Assembly: GCF_040958095.1 (NCBI RefSeq)
Contig: NC_091181.1
Span: forward strand, 30,436,529-30,500,528
Direction: 5' to 3'
DNA: 64,000 bases
Source: Procambarus clarkii
Taxonomy: Eukaryota; Arthropoda; Malacostraca; Decapoda; Cambaridae
Of this stretch, positions 11,601 through 23,200 are shown in pieces; within the stretch, counting starts at the first letter, position 1, and every line of letters starts with the position of its first letter. The notes beneath the pieces were generated by a model that saw only the letters and a list, made by a program, of their open reading frames with translations, did not search any database and was not told the origin of the DNA. The translations under genes were made by a program, and so were the position numbers.

Positions 11601-13593
11601 ATAATGTCATTGCTACATTTCCAGCAGCATGTAAAGATGAAGGATGAGTATTTATTGCTACAATATAGCATCTATGTATTCTGCAGTCTTCGTGAAACAG
11701 AATTACTATTGTATATATATATTCAATATTAAGTTCTTTTGCCATTAAAATGTTAAGAACTTCTGTTTTTTTAGGAGAAGGGAACATTCTAGGAAGAATG
11801 CCAGGAATTTAAATTCATTATACAGTACATGAATGCTAGAAGCATAAATAAATAAATTTGACACATTAGGCATTTATATTGAGGCAAAAAATTGTATCAT
11901 CATTGCAATCAGCAAAAGATTAGAACAAGAAGAGATAATGGAACAGGAATCTCATCTCCCGGGACACCACTCGGCATTTAGAAAGAACAGAACAGGAAGA
12001 GGAGCAGGTGGTGTAAAAGGACAACAACTAGAAGGGCTGTTGTAATCTTTTGTTACTTTAAAAAAAAACTCTTCTGTAGAGACATCATTTAAAGGATGGC
12101 CCATTTTAGGAAGACTCTACTGTATACAAGTTAAAAAGTGCAGAGAAATATAAAGCAATACAGTGGAACCTCAGTACTTGAACTTAATTGGTTCCAGAAG
12201 GCTGTTCGATTACCAAATAGTTTACCATGAAAAATAATGTAAATTGGATTAATCCGCTGCAGATCACAAAAAAATACACATACACACAATAGCTAGAATA
12301 AATGCAAATTTATTCTCACTTTACCTCGACTATCCAAGTGGTTGTGCACCATTCCTTTCCCCATCCCATCCCAAATCCTCATCCCTTCCAAGTGCTATAT
12401 AGTCATAATGGCTTGGCACTTTCTCCTGAGAATTCCCCTCTCTTCCACTCACTTTACCTGGACTTGGGAGAGTTGATGGCACATGTGGAAGGTGGTTAAG
12501 AGGAGGAGGAGGAGAGATGTTATTGCTTGGCTGAGGAGTCCCCTACCATAAAAAGTTTGGTAATTGTGCTTCTGGGGTTCTTTCTCTTTTGTCCTTTTTC
12601 TACTGCCTTCTTGAGACTTGCTGGATGCTTTTCTTACAAGAAACCTGTCCGATCATATTTGTTTTTGACTGCATTTTAAAATGTTTCTAAACTGAGGCAT
12701 AGCATTGTTATTCAACAGGTTTATAACACAGGTTGCCACAGCTTTGTCAGAGTGATATTTTTCAAACAAATTTGCACTTTCCCCTCACATTTTGCACACA
12801 TTTATTTTATTAGAGAACTAGATTTAGACATACCAAACTCTGTAGCAAGAACAGATATGCGGACACCACTTTCATACTTTGCTACGAGTTCTTTTTTCAT
12901 CCTTATCATGGTTATAACTAATTTTCTTTTTGTTTGATTCTTATCACCAACTTTCTTAGGCACCATTGTCACTTATTTATGCTAAGAATATAACAAATAT
13001 CCATGAAAACACTAGAAAGTTTACACACACATTTAGTGAGGTTTTACAGTGAACGATAATACTGGAAACTGACTTGTCTGCTATACATATTTACATTTGA
13101 GTGCCGAGCAAACGTTTGACTACCAAGCCTTTTTATTCATGAATAAAGTATTCAAGTTTGGAGCCATTCGAGTACTGAGGTTCCTTTGTATATGGATTCA
13201 AGATATTATTACCTAGCTGATCCTGCAGGAATAAAGGGATAGTTTTAAATGTTAATACGAAAATAAAATTAGGAACACTAGATTAATTTTTGTTTTCAGT
13301 GGGTGCAATTGATAGAAGACACATTATTACCAGCAGTACCTATTTTTCTTTTAAAGAAAAACTTGTCACAAGATGTACAGTTTATGTAATTAATATTTAT
13401 ATTTTTCAGCACTTTTGGGACTGTAATGTTTAATCTTGGATCGATGCTGCTCTGGGCGCTGGGCCGCACTGTGGCACCCGAGAACCCAGTCCTCCGCACG
13501 GTGATGGGTGCTGCTGGTGCAGCAGGAGCTTTATATCTTGGTAGGAACTATGTTGCTTATTTAGATGCACATGTCAGAACTTCCAAAGCTTAG
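8688..13593 (+). CDS. Small two-exon membrane protein, family not recognised
   Basis: Exon 1 is 8688-8857 and ends at a GTGAGA donor; exon 2 is 13410-13593, after a TTTTTCAG acceptor. Together they give 118 codons (117 residues). The ATG at 8688 was chosen because it opens a conserved-looking N terminus (MATLVQKVNASLSKAGLRPI); the same frame is open upstream but has no ATG. Around residues 30-48 lies a moderately hydrophobic stretch (APMKGCLSYGVLSIQMF). Residues about 56-76 (FTFGTVMFNLGSMLLWALG) and about 87-104 (TVMGAAGAAGALYLGRNY) look membrane-spanning, the second rich in small residues with a GAAGAAGA run. This suggests a helix-packing integral membrane protein of an organelle or the ER, but no family can be named. 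The two GC-richer exons join in frame with good splice sites, which supports a real gene. The 4.55 kb intron is full of transposon debris. Poly(A) signals follow at 13,656 and 15,736. Confidence 0.75.
9235..9375 (-). repeat. SINE fragment (tRNA-derived family), inverted
   Basis: The sequence CTAGGTGGACAGGGGTGTCT, then GGTGAAAGGAAACGTGCCCA, then TTTCTGTCCCGCCCTGGAAT matches the body of the inverted SINE at 62,600-62,782. The tRNA-like promoter is mostly lost. It lies within the intron of the small membrane-protein gene. Confidence 0.6.
9560..10130 (+). mobile_element. CR1-like LINE 3' fragment
   Basis: Translation yields VWRPHLQKNI, YQATKIIPEL and RLRAAGLTTLQTKHN, then an ETYKILNNLEDVD-type block across frame breaks, then the WN-LP-EAV region and a terminal stretch shared with 16,700-16,860. 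These are the thumb and C-terminal landmarks of CR1-like LINEs (RPHLDY-VW, ERL-LGL-TL). The copy is 5'-truncated and broken. Confidence 0.8.
10255..10625 (+). repeat. tRNA-derived SINE with (ATT)n tail
   Basis: The copy contains a clear box B (GGTTCGAATCCCGGGCAGGA near 10,372), a body with the CACCTATTCACCTAGCAGTT and GGGTTGCTTCCTGGGCAGG blocks typical of decapod SINEs, and a (TTATTA)n tail near 10,585-10,608. Box A is weak. It is not a functional tRNA gene: no cloverleaf closes around box B. The G-run at 10,519-10,528 may be a slippage site. Confidence 0.75.
10735..10820 (+). repeat. Short interspersed repeat fragment ending in GGTAA tandem
   Basis: A GGCCTGGTCAGAGACCGGGC then CGCGGGGACC segment ends in a GGTAAGGTAAGGTAAGG micro-tandem. 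The GC-rich core looks like a dispersed decapod repeat, with one copy in this window. No coding content. Confidence 0.4.
12161..13188 (-). mobile_element. Tigger/pogo-like DNA transposon, internally deleted
   Basis: The element is flanked by TA on both sides. Terminal inverted repeats are CAGTGGAACCTCAGTACTTG at the left and, in reverse complement, CAAAGGAACCTCAGTACTCG at the right. On the minus strand near 12,973-12,800 a start codon opens MVPKKVGDKNQTKRKLVIT, continuing through KKELVAKYESGVRISVL to EFGMSKSS, the N-terminal helix-turn-helix of Tigger/CENP-B-like transposases. It then meets a stop. The DDE catalytic part is absent, so the copy is non-autonomous. A SINE is nested inside. It lies in the intron of the small membrane-protein gene. 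The CAG left terminus and TA target are relevant to the TACAGTA/TACTGTA footprints seen across the window. Confidence 0.85.
12331..12447 (+). repeat. SINE (3' part) nested in the Tigger element
   Basis: The 117-bp insert carries the CCAAGTGGTTGTGCACCATT body and the TGCTATATAGTCATAATGGC 3' block of the family also seen at 50,119 and 59,994. It is flanked by near-perfect 16-bp target duplications, CTCACTTTACCTCGAC (12,315-12,330) and CTCACTTTACCTGGAC (12,448-12,463). The tRNA-like head is missing, so it inserted 5'-truncated. The order of events is Tigger first, SINE second. Confidence 0.85.
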
Positions 13594-15760
13594 ATGATTG
13601 TAAACACTTGGTCCTTAACCAGTGCTTCCAACACAAGAAGATTTATTGTAAACATAATAAAATATAATTTATTACATGGTATGTATACTGTAAAGCACAA
13701 CAGGTAATATTATAACAATTGCTATTTTGGGTAAATTTCAAGCACAATATTTACCAACTTTGTATATATGGTGTAGATGACCGAATGGAAGTTTCATGTT
13801 AAGTAGTGAGTTCACAGGCTTATGTAAGGGTGTAATAAACCTGCAATATTGTATTTAATCATGGCTTCCAAAATATTTGTTCTTGTTATTTAACTCGTGT
13901 TAAAGCACATTATTGTATATTATTCAGTCTCATCATTTGTGACAAAAACTTCATAATTTAAGAACATTCTAGGAACAAAGAACAATAGAAAGCACAAATA
14001 TGGTGGTTCAAATAAAATTTTTGGAACATGTACTGTACGTGAAGTGAAGTAAAACTACTGTAGTTTTGATGGTATGATTTTTGTAACGTGTATTTTATCA
14101 AGACCTGAAGTTTACACTAGATGTGCTAAAATCATTTTCCACTAGTGGTAAATCTGCATCTCTGATATTTGTAATTATTTTGTGCATTACTAAGGAAATT
14201 TTAGGCCAAGGTTTGAATTTCAATCATTGGGTGAAATTACATACAACATTCTTATATTATGATGTATCAATAATCAGGAGCCTTCAGCTGATCATTGACA
14301 GAATGCAAAAATTTGCCTTCTAATAGTACATGCATAGCTTGTAAGATGAAAAATCACTTTTCCCAATTTGTAGTTATTCACTATATTTAATGATTTCCTT
14401 GTCTGTTGAAGTTATGAGAATGTGCAGAAATAATATATCAATTGCACTTTTACTGCTTTTTTATGATAAATGAAAATATAAATACATTGTATAGGTGTTT
14501 ATTAGACAGTATTGTATTGAAGTGGTAGTAGGGAGCAGACAATACTGCACTGTATTTGTTATAACATGCACGAAATCAATGTGCCATCAGCTCTTGTCAA
14601 TATCTTCATTATTGTACAGTACTATACAGTATATCTATTATCCTTAACATAATACCAAGGTACTGCAACTTAATCAAACTAGGTCTATTTGCAGTTTATT
14701 ATAATGAACTGTTGGTAACATTTTATGACAAGGTGACAGATTCTTTTCAATGAAGGAATATTTTTTAGTCATAGATTTCCATTGACTCCATATAAAGCAA
14801 AACAGAAAATCAGTAATAATTTTGAAAGTTAGTGGTGTCAGACTTGTTCTTGGTCTCTTACAGTTACAGGCAAAATATAGGCTCTTTTTCAAGTGTTCTT
14901 TAGAATGTTCTTCCATTAGAATTTTAAACAACCATTAGAAAATATAGCAAAATTTTAATATTCGTTTTGATTTAGTGACCAGATATTTATTATCATCCAT
15001 GTTTAACAAGACTTAAATAACTATATTTCATTGTGTGATTTGTATTAGAGTCTTTGAACTGATTCCATGTTGAGAGATCTGCCTTAATTAAACTGTAATT
15101 TAATTGTCATATAATTTGTATTGCTAGCTCTTGGATGATCATTAAAAATGCATTAAATGAACTGGATTATGCATCTTAAGATATATTTGTTCAGGTGAAA
15201 CAATGCACTGTTCAGGATCTCTCTGAACACGTCATGCACAGATGACTTATTATAAGTAGATATATAATGATTTTGTAGTTTTATAGACTTCCTGAAAATT
15301 GTATTTATTTTTTATTTTTATTTTTTTTAGTTAAGCTTTCTTGGAAATGTTGATGTTATCTGTTTTACTAGTTAAGCATTGTATTTGTGACTTCAGTATT
15401 CTGTACAAGGCTTTATTTTGTGCAGAAAATTAGTGATGTAAAAGATTTTTCATTGACTGTATAGATGACTTGTAGCACAAATGTTTTACACTGAAGTAGG
15501 GAAAAAGAGAACCTTTAAAATTTGCTGTAATAGTAGTATAAAAAATGGGAACACCTGAATTGCAGTGGGCATTTTCTACAGTTAGTGTTAAGAATAATTG
15601 ATGAGTGTTTAATAAGAATTTTATTTGGTATACAGTACTGTGTATATTTATCTGAAATACTGTAACAGCATTCAAGTGTTTTTGGAAGTTGTGATAAAAA
15701 TGTTATACACCCTAAAAACTGTTATGTAGCTGTATAATAAAGCTTTCTTTAATGTTGAGT
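13594..15760 (+). other. 3' untranslated/downstream region of the small membrane-protein gene
   Basis: The stop codon at 13,591 is followed by AATAAA at 13,656 and another, AATAAAGC, at 15,736 with a T-rich tail after it. The 2 kb between is AT-rich, free of recognisable transposons and without credible ORFs, which fits a long alternative 3' UTR. It holds several TACAGTA/TACTGTA heptamers (13,686; 14,031; 14,054; 14,614 and others). Confidence 0.45.
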
Positions 15761-16039
15761 GTCATACTTTTTCATGTACTATAGAAGAAAAAGTAGCTTA
15801 CAGTGTGCTTGTAAGATCTATGTAGACTACAGGTTAATTTCTGAGCCTCTCTGAGGTACAGAAAGTTGAGGATGCCAAATCATTGAGGAAATACACTAGA
15901 AAGGTAAACGAGACAAAAAATACACAACAATAGTGCAAGAGTAATCAAATCCTCCACCCCAGGTAGTTAGGTAGTTCCACCTCCCACCACCAGAAAGCAG
16001 CACCAGGATCTGGCGAGTCAGGAAGTGAGCTTGGTGCTA

Positions 16040-16860
16040 CTATCTACAAGAACTCCTCAAATAGTCAGATAACTGGCAAATGCTTTTTAATATTGACAAA
16101 TGCAAGATCCTGCATGTGAGGCATAACAGCCCATGCCACAACTACCAAATAAATAACATTACATTACAGCAGATTCATGAAGAAAAGGGCCTTGGAGTCA
16201 AAATCCATTACTCTATAAAAGTTGCACAGCAGGTAGGGGCAGCAGTCAAAAAAGCTAACTAAATCCTTTGAATAATCAAGTGTACATTTGACTTTAAGGA
16301 AAAGAAGGTAGTGATTCAATTCTATAAATCTCTGGTGTGCCCTCATTTGGATTACTATATCCAAGCATGAAGACATCATCTTCACAAGGATATACTGTAG
16401 CTGGTCTGAAAAAAGTGCAACACCGGGCAACAAAAATCATTCCAGAGCTAAGTCAACCAATGTATCAGGAACAGTTGAGGGCCACAGGGCTAAAAACACT
16501 GCATACCAGGCATGACTGGGTGAATCTCATTGAAACTTACAAAATATTGAACAATTTGGAGGATGTTGATCTGGAAAATTTCTTAAAGAGGTCATGTAAC
16601 ACAAATAAGGAGTAACGGTTTCAAGCTCAACAAGCCACAGTGTAGGACAGAACAGGAGATACTTTTTCACCCACAGGGTTAACCCATGGAACCGCCTACC
16701 TACCGAAGCTGGAGATGCCATAAACTTTTAACTTTTAAAGTACTGTATAGCTTAAAAAGTTCATCAAGGCAAATGGTGGGACCTTCAAAAGGCTGCTGAC
16801 TTCCTGTCCTCGTTGAGGCCACTAGTGTTAGTGGCTCTCGGGTAAATTCGGGTAAAAAAC
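16040..16860 (+). mobile_element. CR1-like LINE remnant, RT thumb to 3' end
   Basis: The translation gives NIDKCKILHVRHNSPCHNYQ, then GLGVKIHYSIKVAQQVGAAV, then VVIQFYKSLVCPHLDYYIQA, HRATKIIPEL, and ETYKILNNLEDVDLENFLKR: the post-catalytic RT region and C-terminal domain of a CR1-like LINE. The final 150 bp, ending in the ACTTCCTGTCCTCGTTGAGG block, recurs at 9,970-10,110, 18,100-18,245 and 37,300-37,415. Several stops and frame shifts; 5'-truncated. Confidence 0.85.
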
Positions 16861-17100
16861 TGACGGTTATTCTGTAACTTGTGTATTTTACTGTAACACT
16901 GATTCATATGCAACTGACAGCTGTCTACCAATAATATATATTAATAAACCTAATAAGAGCTGTCTCACATGATCCAATACACACCTATAATGTCCTTTAA
17001 ATCTTCTTAAGTTGGGTACGATTGACTGGGTTGGGTTTGGATAACTTAATTGGGTTAGGTAGGTTTAAAACATCCCATCCTCATCAATAAAAACCAAATT

Positions 17101-17346
17101 GTTCGTTAATCCCAGCCCACCTTCCTGAACGAAGGTCAAATGTTTGTTAATCCCAACCCGCCCTCATCAACGACAGTCAAATACTTGTTAATCCCAGCCC
17201 ATCGTCATCGACAAAGGCCAAATGCTAGTTAATGCCAGCCGGTCCTTGTCAACAAAGATCAAATGTGCGTTAATCCCAGCCTGTCCTCATCAACAAAGGT
17301 CAAATACTCTTCAACCCAAGCCCATCCTTATCACCAAAGGCCAGAT
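17101..17346. repeat. 41-bp minisatellite, six diverged copies
   Basis: Six successive 41-bp units share the pattern GTTAATCCCAGCCCATCCTC followed by ATCAACAAAGGTCAAAT. A degenerate half-unit precedes them near 17,070. Copies differ from each other at several positions, so the array is old. It sits just before the duplication breakpoint at about 17,471. Confidence 0.9.
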
Positions 17347-18099
17347 GCAGTTTACATACTGATGATGTTCGAACATTAAGTGAATGGTGCTTCACTGACA
17401 ACCTCTAAATACAAATAATTGCCTAGAGAACCTAAACCCTATAACTTAACCCATGCCTAACTATACAGAGAACTTAATATATAAATACCAGTATAGCCTA
17501 ATGAGACCTTGACAAGCCTATATAAGAACATATCCAATGAAACTCATTCATTTCAGCGAACGAGTGAAACTTCAAGCTAAGACATAAACTTTTTTTTATT
17601 AAATTATAGTGTAAAAAATGTTTCACTTGTAACCAAAGGTTGCCATATAAATAGGTACTGGGTAAATATTTTTTCAGTGTACTCTTTTGTGAATGAACAT
17701 TTTACAAGGAGTACTTTAAAGGGGGGTAATCAGAGTGCAACACTACACACTCGCCCCTCGTCTGAGCTCTCTACCCCCGTCCTCGACTTAAGTCCTCGTC
17801 TCATACTCTACGACACTTCTCTACATTACCAAGAAACCCACTACTGTATCCAAGACTATACTAAATAAATATAAAAAAAGATGTGTCTAATTAACCAAAT
17901 ACGTACATGTAAAAATACATTACAGACTCGATTACGAATTAACACTTATTAATCGTAATTTATGAGATAAATCATTATTAGTGAATAATGCCCATGAAAG
18001 TGAGCAAGGATAATGACCTGAGTAGTTAATAAGAGGTCTAATACCCAAAGGCACCTAAAGCCTCTGTAACCCTTTCCTCTACCACCTACAGGATGGGTA

Positions 18100-18245
18100 T
18101 CGGGTGCCGTAAATGCCGTATCAGCTGAACTTTAAATCCAGCTTGAAAAAATCATCAGGACAAATGGAGGGACCTTTGACAAGCCGCTGGCTTCCTGTCC
18201 TTGTCGAAGCCACTAATGCTAGTGACCTTGAGGCAAGTTCGTGGT
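18100..18245 (+). mobile_element. CR1-like LINE terminal fragment
   Basis: CTTTAAATCCAGCTTGAAAA, then GGACAAATGGAGGGACCTTT and GGCTTCCTGTCCTTGTCGAA match the last 150 bp of the LINE at 16,040-16,860. The paralogous fragment in unit 2 is at 37,300-37,415, so the insertion predates the duplication. Confidence 0.75.
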
Positions 18246-18679
18246 GCCTTCTTTTAATAATTACTTATTTCAGATAAATTAAAAAAAAATAATAGCTAAA
18301 CTTAAAAACTAACCTTTGAGGTAAAATATAAGTAAAAAATGTATTTTAATTACATAATAATACAATCAAACATTTAATTTAAATTGGTATATCAATGAGA
18401 TGATGTAATTTGTATGAATTTGCCTGAAATAATGAATGTTGTGCTTACGGATATTATTAGGAAGTTTGATTTTCCCGCTCACGACGTCATGGACTACGAG
18501 CGCTTATATTCTGAGGTTGTCTATGTAGACAGTGAGTGCATGGCTAAGCATAATTACAAAAAATAAAACAAATAAAAAAAAATAAAAAACAGTATTGATG
18601 CAGCAAAACAACATTTAACACCAAATTTATTAGAAAATCCATTGAATTTTCTGGTCGCTAAATGTCGACGAACTTTATA

Positions 18680-18815
18680 ATAATAATAATAATAATCTTT
18701 ATTTAGGTAAGGTACATACATAAAGAGATTTACAAAGTTTGTTGGCTTTATAGATAGAGCTAGTACATACAATGCCTAAAGCCACTATTACGCAAAGCGT
18801 TTCGGGCAGCACAAT
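18680..18815 (-). repeat. Dispersed repeat 3' end with (ATT)n tail
   Basis: Read on the minus strand: CGAAACGCTTTGCGTAATAG, TGGCTTTAGGCATTGTATGT, then ACCTTACCTAAATAAAG and an (ATT)n tail. This is a retroposon 3' end with a polyadenylation-like AATAAA and a trinucleotide tail. A related copy is at 39,170-39,320. It is probably the 3' end of a decapod LINE or its SINE partner. Confidence 0.6.
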
Positions 18816-18994
18816 GACTTTCTGATGTAGACTTTCTGATGTAGACTACCTTGTAGTGGTAATGACTTTCAAATGTAGAAACAACAATGTTATCAATTAT
18901 CAAGGTATCAGTAACTTCACTTGTGCTACATGAGTGGCGGTTCTGATATAATAGAGTATTGTATGTTGTTATCGTCTCTTAGGTCCACGGGACC

Positions 18995-19100
18995 ACTTTA
19001 TCTAGAGCAGCGCCCGCTGTACACCTTCACTCACCCTGCTGAGGTGGTCCTGTAGAGAACCGTTACTATACGCTGCTAAGGTGGTCCTGTATATTCTCTC
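18995..19100. repeat. Minisatellite, about two units (unexpanded)
   Basis: About two copies of the CTGCTAAGGTGGTCCTGTA motif at the position where unit 2 has a large array (37,590-38,400). It shows that the array amplified mainly in unit 2, or contracted here. Confidence 0.8.
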
Positions 19101-19334
19101 GCAACTTGATGGTAAATTTATCCATGGTTTATTTTATATCTCAGAGTAAAGCAGAAAAACTGACCACAATTGGAACTGCGGTCAGTTGTGCAAGAATGGT
19201 AACCTTATTGAAGTTGATTGGTAATTATATTTAATTTAAATTATTAGGTAAGCTTAGTAATTATAATTATAATAAAACAAAGTATATAAATTATTAATGA
19301 AGCTTAATTTAGATTTTTTGTAAGCTTAAAACAG

Positions 19335-19790
19335 GTAATGACTTTATTTATATATACAGGAAAGTACATTGGGTTTGACAAAACTTAAGTTACATTATCT
19401 AAAAAGGCGAAGAATTAGGGGTGACAAAAAACAGGTGATTTTCTAGGTCTGTTCTATGTTTAGTGTTAGTTAGTTGATTGACATCTATGAGTGGACATTT
19501 TTAAATTCATTATTGACAATATTATTTAGTACGTGGGGGTTGGGGGTCAGAATGTATGAAGGTAGTATCGTCAGCAAATAGTATAGGTTTAAGAATGATA
19601 GAAACATTTGGCAAATCATTGATGTATTTAAGAAATAGAAGAGGCCCCAAGATGCTACCCTTTGGCACCCAACCCTACTGTCAATAGTTGAGTGGGGGAG
19701 GTTATACTATTGATGGCTACATATTGGTGTCACTGAGATAGGAACGAATACAGTCCAGAGCAAACCATAGTGGTGAAGTTTAAAGTAAGA
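19335..19790 (-). mobile_element. Jockey-type LINE, RT fragment and 3' end
   Basis: The minus-strand translation reads [20 protein letters not shown], then [14 protein letters not shown], which are RT motifs B to C of Jockey-type elements with the FADD catalytic box. Downstream, the fragment ends in CCAATGTACTTTCCTGTATA then TATAAATAAAG, a typical 3' end. The 3' end is shared with unit 2 (38,550) but the RT part is not found there. Broken. Confidence 0.8.
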
Positions 19791-19930
19791 GGTATAGTTA
19801 TGATTTACATTATCGTTTTTATTAATTAATAGTATATATTACGCGTTTACCTCTAGTAATTATTATATACAAGTATAAATATCACATAATAAATGTAATA
19901 GGAGTTTACTCCCAAACTGGCCACAGTGAA

Positions 19931-20022
19931 GTGTTTTGTACGTTCGATCATGTTTGTGGTAGTGTTTTGTGCGTTCGATCATGTTTGTGGTAGTGTTTTG
20001 TGCGTTCGATCATGTTTGTGGT
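19931..20022. repeat. 31-bp tandem repeat, three copies
   Basis: Three near-identical copies of GTGTTTTGTGCGTTCGATCA plus TGTTTGTGGTA. Unit 2 has a single copy near 39,655, so this is a unit 1 expansion. It lies just upstream of the DIRS element. Confidence 0.9.
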
Positions 20023-20239
20023 CACTGGGACGTGTAATGTTTACGCTGATGGGCGGCGTTCTTACTAAGCCCGGATTATGTCCATCACATCACTAAATCT
20101 CAATTAATAATTAACTGTTAATAGCATTATATTGTGGTTTTAATATTGAATAATTATATATATACGAAACCTTCAAAATTCTGTGTCCGAAATGATAAAA
20201 ATATGTGTGATCCGTACTCTGGAGTAAGAGTGTAGTATC

Positions 20240-23200
20240 CATTCAAGTCCTGTTGAGTTGCTGGCGGAGTGGTGGTCTCTCAGTCACCTCTGGCCTCACA
20301 TTCCTGTTCTGGATATTGCCTTGTGTGGCTGTGCCAGCTGTGTGTGTTGTGTGGTGGGCAGGTGTTCTTGTACTTAGAGCTACATGCGCCTAGGGCATCT
20401 TTCCCTAGGTTCCCTAAGTCCACCCTTGAGTGTCAGGGCTGTCTTCCCTGGACGTTCGGGACTCACTCTCCGTTTGAGGGCTTCGTCGCTTGACATTGTC
20501 ATCGCCGTTGGGGTGAGTCGGGGGTCTGGGGCTTTCCGTCGTGCCCCGAGTCAGGGGAGTGTTCTTGGCTGAAGGAGAAGGGCACACTGAGGCTGGCATA
20601 ATCTGCTTACTACCTGTGCGACGGACGATGTTACTCTCCTGCTGCTAGTTTGCTTGTCGTGTGGTTTCGAGGCTTGCTCTTTTTTTTTTTTAAAGGCGTT
20701 TTCCCAATGTGGACGGAGGAGGTCTGCTTAGCTGCTTATTAGGCTCGCCTTGATTGTGGTGGCTCTCCTAATCCGTTGCTCCCGAGGTTTCACCTCTGCT
20801 ACTAATAGTTTGCCTGCTTCCAAGCAGGGGGTCTACTGGCTTGGCTGGTCCCAGTGCCTGGGCATCCTGTAAGGCTGACATACCCTGCGGACCCTGGAAA
20901 ACTCCCGTGAGCTAGGTTGGTAACATGGATCCGCCCGAGCCCACTCTCGCCTTGTGCGAATGTGAAGGTTGTTTGTCGCCCCTGCCTCAGGGAGACAATC
21001 ATCCTTTCTGCCTCCACCATGCAGCCTGTTGGGTCGGTGACACCTACGACCCGGAGTCTTGCGAGACTTGTTCCCCGCTTGTGTTTCAGTTAACCCATTC
21101 CTCATCTGCAAATGATAGGATTCAGGCTGCGGCAGCATTGCATGCTCACTTCTCTCTCATGCAACGTGCCAGGTTGGTTGCCCGGTTGAAGGCCCCAGAG
21201 CTGCCCCGTTTGGGGTTTAGGGACCGGGATTTGGGGCCATTGCTCGCTTCAATCTTGGTTCCATCCATGCCCCTGCTTCCTTCCCAGATGGGCGTGGTTC
21301 GCTCTCTTCCTCTTCCGGCTCCCAAACGCCTGAGGGTTTCAATGTCAGGGCAGTGTTTAGATCGAGATGAGACTCGTGTGACTTCGGGGGCTGCCCCTTC
21401 AGATTCGGGCGCGGAAGTGGCTGAGCCCGCTCTTCCTGCTAAGGCTTCCAGTTCATCCCAGCCACCTAACGTATCGAAAGCCTTTCCCTTGGACTCTACC
21501 TTTTCTTCAGGGGTGGTGGGCGCGGAAGAGGACTCTGCCTTAAGGCCTGTGTTGGGGGTTCCCCGGGCTCGGGGGGAATCTGCTTGGAGTGCTTGGGCTC
21601 CTTTTGACCCTGCTTGGGCCCTTGTGCCTTCTGGGCAGGGATTGTTGCTGCAGGGGAAGGGTTTTTCGTATCCTCCTTCCCTGTATGAATTTGAGTTGGA
21701 TGCGGCTCCACCCCGAGTTCGTTTCCGGGTGCCTTTGGGTTCCTTGAATTCGTCTTTCCAGAGGTTTCCTCCTTGTCGGATTTCCCCTGGGAAGGTTCGG
21801 AAGGCCCTTGGTGCGTACCTCCTGCGAGACCCAGTTTACGCCTCTGTGATGGATCCATCTTCTTTTGAGTTTGGTTCTTCTTTCCCATATTGGGTGCGTT
21901 ATGAAGTTCCGGAGTCTTCCTTGCTGGCAGACTGCCCTCTTTTCTCTCTCAAAGCTTGGCGTGGCTTTTGTCGTACCCGTAAGCTGAATTCGCAGGAGGT
22001 TTCATCTGAGGTGCAGGTGTTCTTGGGGGGCTCGCTCGAGTTCCTCAATGAGTGCCTCTTTGCTCCTATGCTTCCTCGTGATGTGGGTCTGGTGCAGTTG
22101 CATGCTCAAGTTCCAACTCTTTCAGTTGCTTTGGCGGCTGAGGACCTCCGGACTCGCAGTCATTTGGCTTCGGTCCTGCGTTTTTTTGGTCTTCTGGAGC
22201 TTCACTCAAAATTTCTTTCTGAGGATGTAGGGGCGTTGAGTGAGGGGCCTTCGACTGGGGTTCTGGTGTCGGCTGCTCGGGCATCATCTGCCTTGCTTAA
22301 GCTGTTTGCACCGATCCTCCGGGAGGCGGTTTCAACGTTCTTCTCCTCTCGCCTCGCATGTCGGCAGGCTGTGCTGGCTCTGTCTCCGAATTCGGCTTGG
22401 GCCCTGGCTCTGCAGTCGTCTTCGCCATTCTGTCCTCTGTTGTTCCCGGAGGATGTTGTGGCTCAGTTTCTTTCGGTGATTTCGACTAGTTGCCGTCCTG
22501 TTTCGGACTTGTTTGTGGTACGGGGGAGCCGTTCTCGTTCATCTCGATTTGGTCGTACCAGGGCTCGGGTCTCGGTTGGTCGAGGTAGACCTTTGGTGCC
22601 AGTGGTTACGTCAGTGGGCTTTCCTGAACCTTCGTCATCTGGTTGGCGCGGTGTTCGGTCTGTGCGCCGAAAGGCTTCTCGGCGTTTGCATCGGCCCTTT
22701 CGCAGGTCGCCCCGTTAACGGGGCATTGGGGGGAGGCTGGCTCTTTTTTGCCTGTGCTTGGTCATGTGATTTGTGGGCTTTTTGGGTCGTTTCTTCCAAA
22801 CTCTGGTGGCGTTGGGTGGATCATCCCGCCATGGGAGGGTTGGGCTTGAGGGGGCAGCCTTCTTCCCTGTCCCTCAGTCGGGTCATCTTGGAGTGGCTTC
22901 GCTTGGGCGTGGTCAAAACAACTTCATCTCTCAAGTGGGTTTTCTGTTTGTTTCCAGATCTGAAATGGGACTGTGCGGATCTCCGGTACATTCTGGACTT
23001 TCCTGAACCGGTTGATTCCTTGCCCTTCTTTTTGGATGATCACACAATCCCAGGTCCAGCTCGTTCTCGAGCCAGGCACTTGGATGGTTTCCCTGAATCT
23101 CTGGGATGCTTATTGGTACATCCCTATTCATCCGGGATTCAGGGATTAGTTGGGGTTCCAGGTGGGGCGACAGGCTTACCGCTATCTTACCTGCTTTTCG

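Noticed and set aside
16080-16615. Two adjacent ORFs resembling a conserved protein
   Set aside because: They are the thumb and C-terminal part of a CR1-like LINE, not a host gene.
21496-21888. Proline- and lysine-rich minus-strand ORFs opposite the DIRS coding region
   Set aside because: They are antisense shadows of a GC-rich coding strand with strong codon bias; similar shadows occur opposite the unit 2 element.
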